64,000 nt of DNA, taken from NCBI RefSeq assembly GCF_001610975.1, contig NZ_CP013342.1, forward strand, positions 1,426,001 to 1,490,000, written 5' to 3'. The notes beneath the pieces are model-generated. The model did not search any database, was not told where the DNA came from, and saw nothing but the letters and a program-made list of their open reading frames with translations. The translations under genes and the position numbers were made by a program. The stretch is from Sphingopyxis terrae subsp. terrae NBRC 15098. Its GTDB lineage: Bacteria > Pseudomonadota > Alphaproteobacteria > Sphingomonadales > Sphingomonadaceae. Each line of letters starts with the position of its first letter. The first letter of the stretch is position 1. This document shows, piece after piece, positions 60,166 through 64,000 of this stretch.

Positions 60166-60535
60166 GTCATTGCGGCCGTCTTCTGATCGTGCCTGGAGGA
60201 TGGTCTCTTTTCGGTGAAAGTCAGCAAGAGCGATCCGTTCGGCATGGGGGCCGCGGCCGCCAACCCGGATCTCCGCTCTTCCCATTTCGATTGCGCGACC
60301 GTCATCGTGAAAGCCAGGCCGCGCGCGCGGGACAAACTCCCGACCCGGGTTCTCCTAGGCCCCTTAGATACGCATCCGACGCCGCCGTCTGCCCTTCTGC
60401 CAGCCGCGCGCCGCTCGCATTCCACCCTTGGTCGAAAAGTCAGGGGCGCTCGTGACCTAAATCTTTCGGGTCTGGCCAACCCGGCTAGAGTTTGCATCAC
60501 GACCTGATCGGCACGGGTCAGGAGGGGGACAAGCA
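60166..60535. other. 370-base region without a recognisable gene
   Basis: I see no coding evidence on either strand: short open frames are Arg/Pro/Ser-rich shadows. A small hairpin CCTGA...TCAGG lies near 60509-60528 close to the PhoD ribosome binding site (AGGAGGGGG). No Pho box matching the E. coli consensus was found before phoD. Confidence 0.7.
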
Positions 60536-62590
60536 ATGGACCGACGGAAATTTATGGCGGGTGCGGCTTCGATCGGGATCAGCGGCATCTGGGCGTCCCG
60601 TCTGTCCGCGGCGCCCTCGCAAATGGCATGGCGAGAGGATCGCCGCCTTTTTCCCCAGGGTGTGGCGTCGGGCGACCCGGACGAACATAGCATCGTCCTG
60701 TGGACCCGGCGGCCGTTCGACGCGGGCGACCGTCATGAACTGACCGTCGAGGTGGCGCTCGATCCGGACTTTCGCCGCGTCGTCGCGGCGGCGCGCACGC
60801 CGGCGCTGGCGGCCGCCGACTGGACGTGCCGGGCGCTGGTCGGCGGACTCTCGCCGGCGACGGTCTATTGGTACCGTTTCGCCGATGAAAGCGGCGCGGG
60901 CAGCCGGATCGGGCGGACGATCACGGCCCCGCGCGCCAGCGACCAGCGACCCGTTCGCTTTGCCTTCGTGTCCTGCAACAGCGTCAACGAAGGCGCGCAG
61001 AACGCCTACGCCCGCATGATCTGGGAGGACGAGCGCGCGGCGGCCGACCGCAAGCTCGGCTTTGTGCTCCATCTCGGCGACTTCATCTACGAAGTGGTCG
61101 AATATCCTGAAGAAACGCCGCACCGCTATTCGCGCACGGTCTATGATCTCGGCCACATTCCCGACGCGCGCAAGGTCGGCAATTTCTATGTGCCGACCAA
61201 TCTCGCCGGCTACCGCCACGTCTATCGCGCGCATATCGACGATCCCGATATCCAGGATGCACGGGCCTATCTTCCTTTCGTGTGCATGGGCGACAATCAC
61301 GAATTCTCCTGGCAGGGCTGGCAGAGCTTCATCAAATATGGCGCCACCGTCGAGCCCGCGCAGCCGCTGCGCGTCGCGGCCAACCAGGCGTGGTGGGAAT
61401 ATATCCCCTCGCGCGTTCGCAAGGCATCCGGCGCCGCGCTGGAGCAGTTTAGCCCGCCTGCCGTCGAAAAGGCCGCGATCGACACGTTCGACGACGATGG
61501 CTTCGGCACCGAAATCAACAACCGCATCGCGGTCGGCAGCATGACGACCTACCGCGCGCTGCGGTACGGCAAGCATGTCGATCTGATCCTGACCGACCTG
61601 CACAGTTACAAGGCGGCGGACCCCACCGATCGGCCCGAGGCGGCGGCGCTCGACTCCGGCGACTATCCGGTGATCCCGCAAGAGTGGCTGGAAATCGTCG
61701 ACGGCGGGCGGGATTATGCGGGCGGCAAGCCGCCTGCGATCATCGCGATCGGCGACAGGAGCATTCCCAATTATCGCAAGGACGAACCCGCGCATACTGT
61801 GCTCGGCCGGGAACAAAAGGCGTGGCTCAAGGCGCGGCTGACCCAGTCGACTGCGACCTGGAAGATCTGGGGCGCGACCAACGGCACGCTCGACATGCGC
61901 ACCGATCCCCAGAACCTGCCCGAGGGGCTGGTGAAGGACCGATGGCCGGGCAGGGATTATGGCACCTTCGGCGGCGGCGATATGAGCGGAGCCTTCGCCG
62001 AACGCGCCGAAATCTACGATCTCGTTCGCGACGCGAAGATCCCGGGCTTCGTTACGGTTTCCGGCGACCGCCACAGCTTCTGGGCCGGATATGCAGCGCC
62101 TGCCCTGCCGCCCGCGGAATTCGCGCCGGTCGGGCTCAGCTTCATCACCGGTTCGATATCCGCTCCCGGCCTTGGCGAAGCTGCCGAGTTCTTCAAGGAA
62201 TCGGCCTTGCGCCCGCTCTATGTTCGAAAGGTCGAAGGCGCTCCGCCCGAGCACACGATCAACCTCACAATCAAGCGCGGGGTGCGCGCGGCGCTCGAAT
62301 ATGCGGCGAACGGCGACATCGAAGCCGCCCGGGCGCTGACCAATCCCGACGTTGCGCCCCATCTCGAATTCGTCGACATGGCCGGTCACGGCTATGCAGT
62401 TGTCAGCGCAGGGCCCGACACCATCGAAACCGAGTTCGTGTGCATCGTCCGCCCGATCGCGCGGGCGAAAACCGCCGATGGCGGTCCGCTTCGCTACCGC
62501 GTCTCGCACCACGCCCAAATGTGGCAGCCAGGGGCACAGCCCAGGCTCGAACAGCGCATTGTCGAGGGGGACGCGAAGCTCTCGATCTGA
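60536..62590 (+). CDS. Alkaline phosphatase D (PhoD) family protein
   Basis: 684 residues. N-terminal twin-arginine-type signal (MDRRKFMAGAASIGISGIW), then a small beta domain FPQGVASGDPDEHSIVLWTR, and a calcineurin-like metal centre: SCNSVNEG, HLGDFIYEVVEYPEE, CMGDNHEFSWQGW, VSGDRHSFWAGY. PhoD enzymes are periplasmic Ca2+-dependent phosphomono/diesterases. AGGAGGGGG upstream gives a strong start. A long insertion (about 275-420) exceeds the typical 550-residue PhoD. Confidence 0.92.
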   Translation: MDRRKFMAGAASIGISGIWASRLSAAPSQMAWREDRRLFPQGVASGDPDEHSIVLWTRRPFDAGDRHELTVEVALDPDFRRVVAAARTPALAAADWTCRALVGGLSPATVYWYRFADESGAGSRIGRTITAPRASDQRPVRFAFVSCNSVNEGAQNAYARMIWEDERAAADRKLGFVLHLGDFIYEVVEYPEETPHRYSRTVYDLGHIPDARKVGNFYVPTNLAGYRHVYRAHIDDPDIQDARAYLPFVCMGDNHEFSWQGWQSFIKYGATVEPAQPLRVAANQAWWEYIPSRVRKASGAALEQFSPPAVEKAAIDTFDDDGFGTEINNRIAVGSMTTYRALRYGKHVDLILTDLHSYKAADPTDRPEAAALDSGDYPVIPQEWLEIVDGGRDYAGGKPPAIIAIGDRSIPNYRKDEPAHTVLGREQKAWLKARLTQSTATWKIWGATNGTLDMRTDPQNLPEGLVKDRWPGRDYGTFGGGDMSGAFAERAEIYDLVRDAKIPGFVTVSGDRHSFWAGYAAPALPPAEFAPVGLSFITGSISAPGLGEAAEFFKESALRPLYVRKVEGAPPEHTINLTIKRGVRAALEYAANGDIEAARALTNPDVAPHLEFVDMAGHGYAVVSAGPDTIETEFVCIVRPIARAKTADGGPLRYRVSHHAQMWQPGAQPRLEQRIVEGDAKLSI

Positions 62591-62772
62591 AGCTCTCTTC
62601 GGATAATCGGTTGCAACGAGCCCGGACGAATTGCGTGCATCCACCAAAAGCGGTCATCGCAGGACACCGAAACCATCTGGATCGCAACAATGCTCATCTG
62701 AGCGCTGAATGCCTGTCGGCAGAAGGAGCTCGGCGGAGATCAAGTTTCCGGCGGCCGCTGAAATCCGCGCAG

Positions 62773-63933
62773 CTATTCTATGATGGACTTTTGCTGCAGC
62801 GATCGGATTTCATTTTCGCTGACAGCCCAGTCGATCAGGCTGCCGGGCAAATCGGGCCTCGAAACCACGGGGCTTGGTGACCGGAGGATGGACCGCGAAA
62901 ATCGCGGCGCGGGTGCCGGTTGCAATGAGCGGCCCGAATGAGCATGCGCTTCACGCGCGCGATTCGCGGGATGATCGGCCGCCTCGTCAAAGGTCAGCAC
63001 TGGCGAGACGCAGGCATCGAGCCGATCGAAAATTGCGCACCATTCGCGCTGCGAACGCGAGCGGAATATCGGCTCGATCCGGCGCGTGCGGTCGGGCCAG
63101 ACGTCGGGGTTGAGATAGTCGGGAAAATCCCCGGGGTCGAGACCAAGCCCCGCCAGAAACGCATCATGGAACTCGCGCTCGAGCGCGCCGACAGCCATGT
63201 GCCGGCCATCGGCGGCTACATAGCAGCGATAGAAATAGGCGCTTCCGTCGAGAAGATTGCCGGTGCGCTCCCGCTTCCAAAGGCCCATCTGCATCCAGCC
63301 CGCCATCTGGGTCAGCAGAACCGAAATACCGTCGACCATCGCCACGTCGAGAATCTGGCCCTTGCCCGAGCGCTGCCGCTCGACCAGCGCAGCGAGCACC
63401 CCCATGGCGAGGAATGTGCCGCCGCCGCCAAAGTTACCGACCAGATTGAGCGGCGGCGTCGGCGGCGCGTCACTCGGCCCGATAGGATAGAGGGCGCCGG
63501 CGAGCGCGAGATAGTTGATGTCATGTCCTGCGCGCGACGCCAGAGGGCCGGCCTGCCCCCACCCGCTCATGCGCGCATAAATCAGACGCGGATTGGCTTC
63601 GCAGAGTATTTCGGGACCGAGTCCGAGCCGTTCCATCGCGCCCGGTCGATACCCTTCGATAAGAACGTCTGCCTTCATTGCCAGTTCGCGAACGAGATTG
63701 TGTCCTTCGGGCGATTTCAAATCGACCGCCACCGAGGGGCGGTTGCGATAAAGAAAGTCGAACTGCGGATCGCCGCCAAGCGGACGCCCGGCGCCGAAGC
63801 GTTCAATGCGCAGGATGTCGGCGCCCAGATCGGCGAGCAGCATGGCGCCAAAAGGCGTCGGGCCAAGCCCGGAAAATTCCAGAATCCGAATACCGGCAGC
63901 CGGCGGCGCAGAGCCATTTTCTTTTTCTATCAT
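62773..63933 (-). CDS. CaiB/BaiF family CoA transferase
   Basis: 386 residues from ATG 63933 (the upstream frame adds 16 residues without family likeness). ILEFSGLGPTPFGAMLLADL then LGADILRIERFGAG, RNRPSVAVDLKSPEG, ADVLIEGYRPGAMERLGLGP with the catalytic Asp region, and GHDINYLALAGAL, typical of class III CoA transferases and alpha-methylacyl-CoA racemases. Acts on branched or aromatic acyl-CoA. Likely continues into an operon to the left or right outside the window. Confidence 0.9.
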   Translation of the reverse strand: MIEKENGSAPPAAGIRILEFSGLGPTPFGAMLLADLGADILRIERFGAGRPLGGDPQFDFLYRNRPSVAVDLKSPEGHNLVRELAMKADVLIEGYRPGAMERLGLGPEILCEANPRLIYARMSGWGQAGPLASRAGHDINYLALAGALYPIGPSDAPPTPPLNLVGNFGGGGTFLAMGVLAALVERQRSGKGQILDVAMVDGISVLLTQMAGWMQMGLWKRERTGNLLDGSAYFYRCYVAADGRHMAVGALEREFHDAFLAGLGLDPGDFPDYLNPDVWPDRTRRIEPIFRSRSQREWCAIFDRLDACVSPVLTFDEAADHPANRAREAHAHSGRSLQPAPAPRFSRSILRSPSPVVSRPDLPGSLIDWAVSENEIRSLQQKSIIE

Positions 63934-64000
63934 AGGTTTGTCATCCGTCTCCCTTGGCGGGCTCGCCGCCCATATTCCCATCAGTTGAAAAATATACTAG

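Noticed and set aside
60214..60507. Possible 97-codon gene before phoD
   Set aside because: Low-complexity Arg/Pro/Ser sequence, no ribosome binding site and no similarity that I can recognise.
60518..62647. About 710-codon minus-strand frame opposite phoD
   Set aside because: Shadow frame; the plus strand encodes clear PhoD metal ligands.

Overview
The window reads as chromosomal DNA of a GC-rich alphaproteobacterium, most likely a sphingomonad close to Sphingopyxis. This is inferred from gene content: MipZ beside PanC, DivK with a DUF3572 neighbour, an MmcB-like protein, a COQ9-family protein, the plant-type glutamate-cysteine ligase, and a RibB with a degenerate GTP cyclohydrolase II half. 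About 70 protein genes are packed tightly, often with 4-base start/stop overlaps. I saw no rRNA, tRNA, CRISPR array, insertion sequence or prophage. The left edge cuts the smc gene.

Layout. 1-6000: SMC C-terminus, UbiA, and an orphan TadG-TadE-TadE group. 6176-12000: RsmE, a secreted P-domain/DUF11 protein, glutathione synthesis (GshA), a GST and EngB. 11260-14623: the conserved rpmH-rnpA-yidD-yidC-engB order on the minus strand. 14752-15989: two small envelope proteins. 16095-22467: an apparent 11-gene minus-strand operon that starts with a TetR regulator behind a palindromic promoter/operator and continues with glyoxalase-fold (VOC), GST, DUF4287 and DUF1428 proteins, probably a glutathione-linked detoxification island. 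22471-22697: a frameshifted remnant of the comM 3' end. 22714-25726: DivK, DUF3572, HAD, RidA and a FemAB-like protein. 25731-31730: Sel1 protein, PanC/MipZ divergent pair, phosphomannomutase, LptB, RpoN. 31915-35333: L36, HAD, DUF4279, exported oligopeptidase B.

35404-40414: aminopeptidase P, a thioesterase, an unusual AT-rich structured intergenic element, then a membrane protein with RibD and RibE. 40424-44354: MmcB-like, SSB, FeoB/FeoA, COQ9-like; then an EamA transporter and an Old Yellow Enzyme. 46612-48966: the second riboflavin locus, with a RibB carrying an N-terminal helix-turn-helix and a palindrome directly upstream of its start, then RibH and a proline-rich membrane protein. 49023-54853: ankyrin protein, Sco1, YcgN-like and YgjP-like proteins, PBP1A, MsrB, DUF4402. 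55133-57887: two secreted peptidase-like proteins (HExxH with C-terminal HhH; M23). 57884-60165: LysR regulator divergent from a quinone oxidoreductase and a YciI protein. 60536-63933: PhoD phosphatase and a CaiB-type CoA transferase.

Most promising for new biology: the HTH-RibB fusion with its candidate self-operator; the 37758-37929 structured RNA candidate lying next to ribDE; the TetR-VOC-GST-DUF1428 operon; and the secreted metallopeptidase/M23 pair. All functions are from reading motifs by eye; no database search was run.
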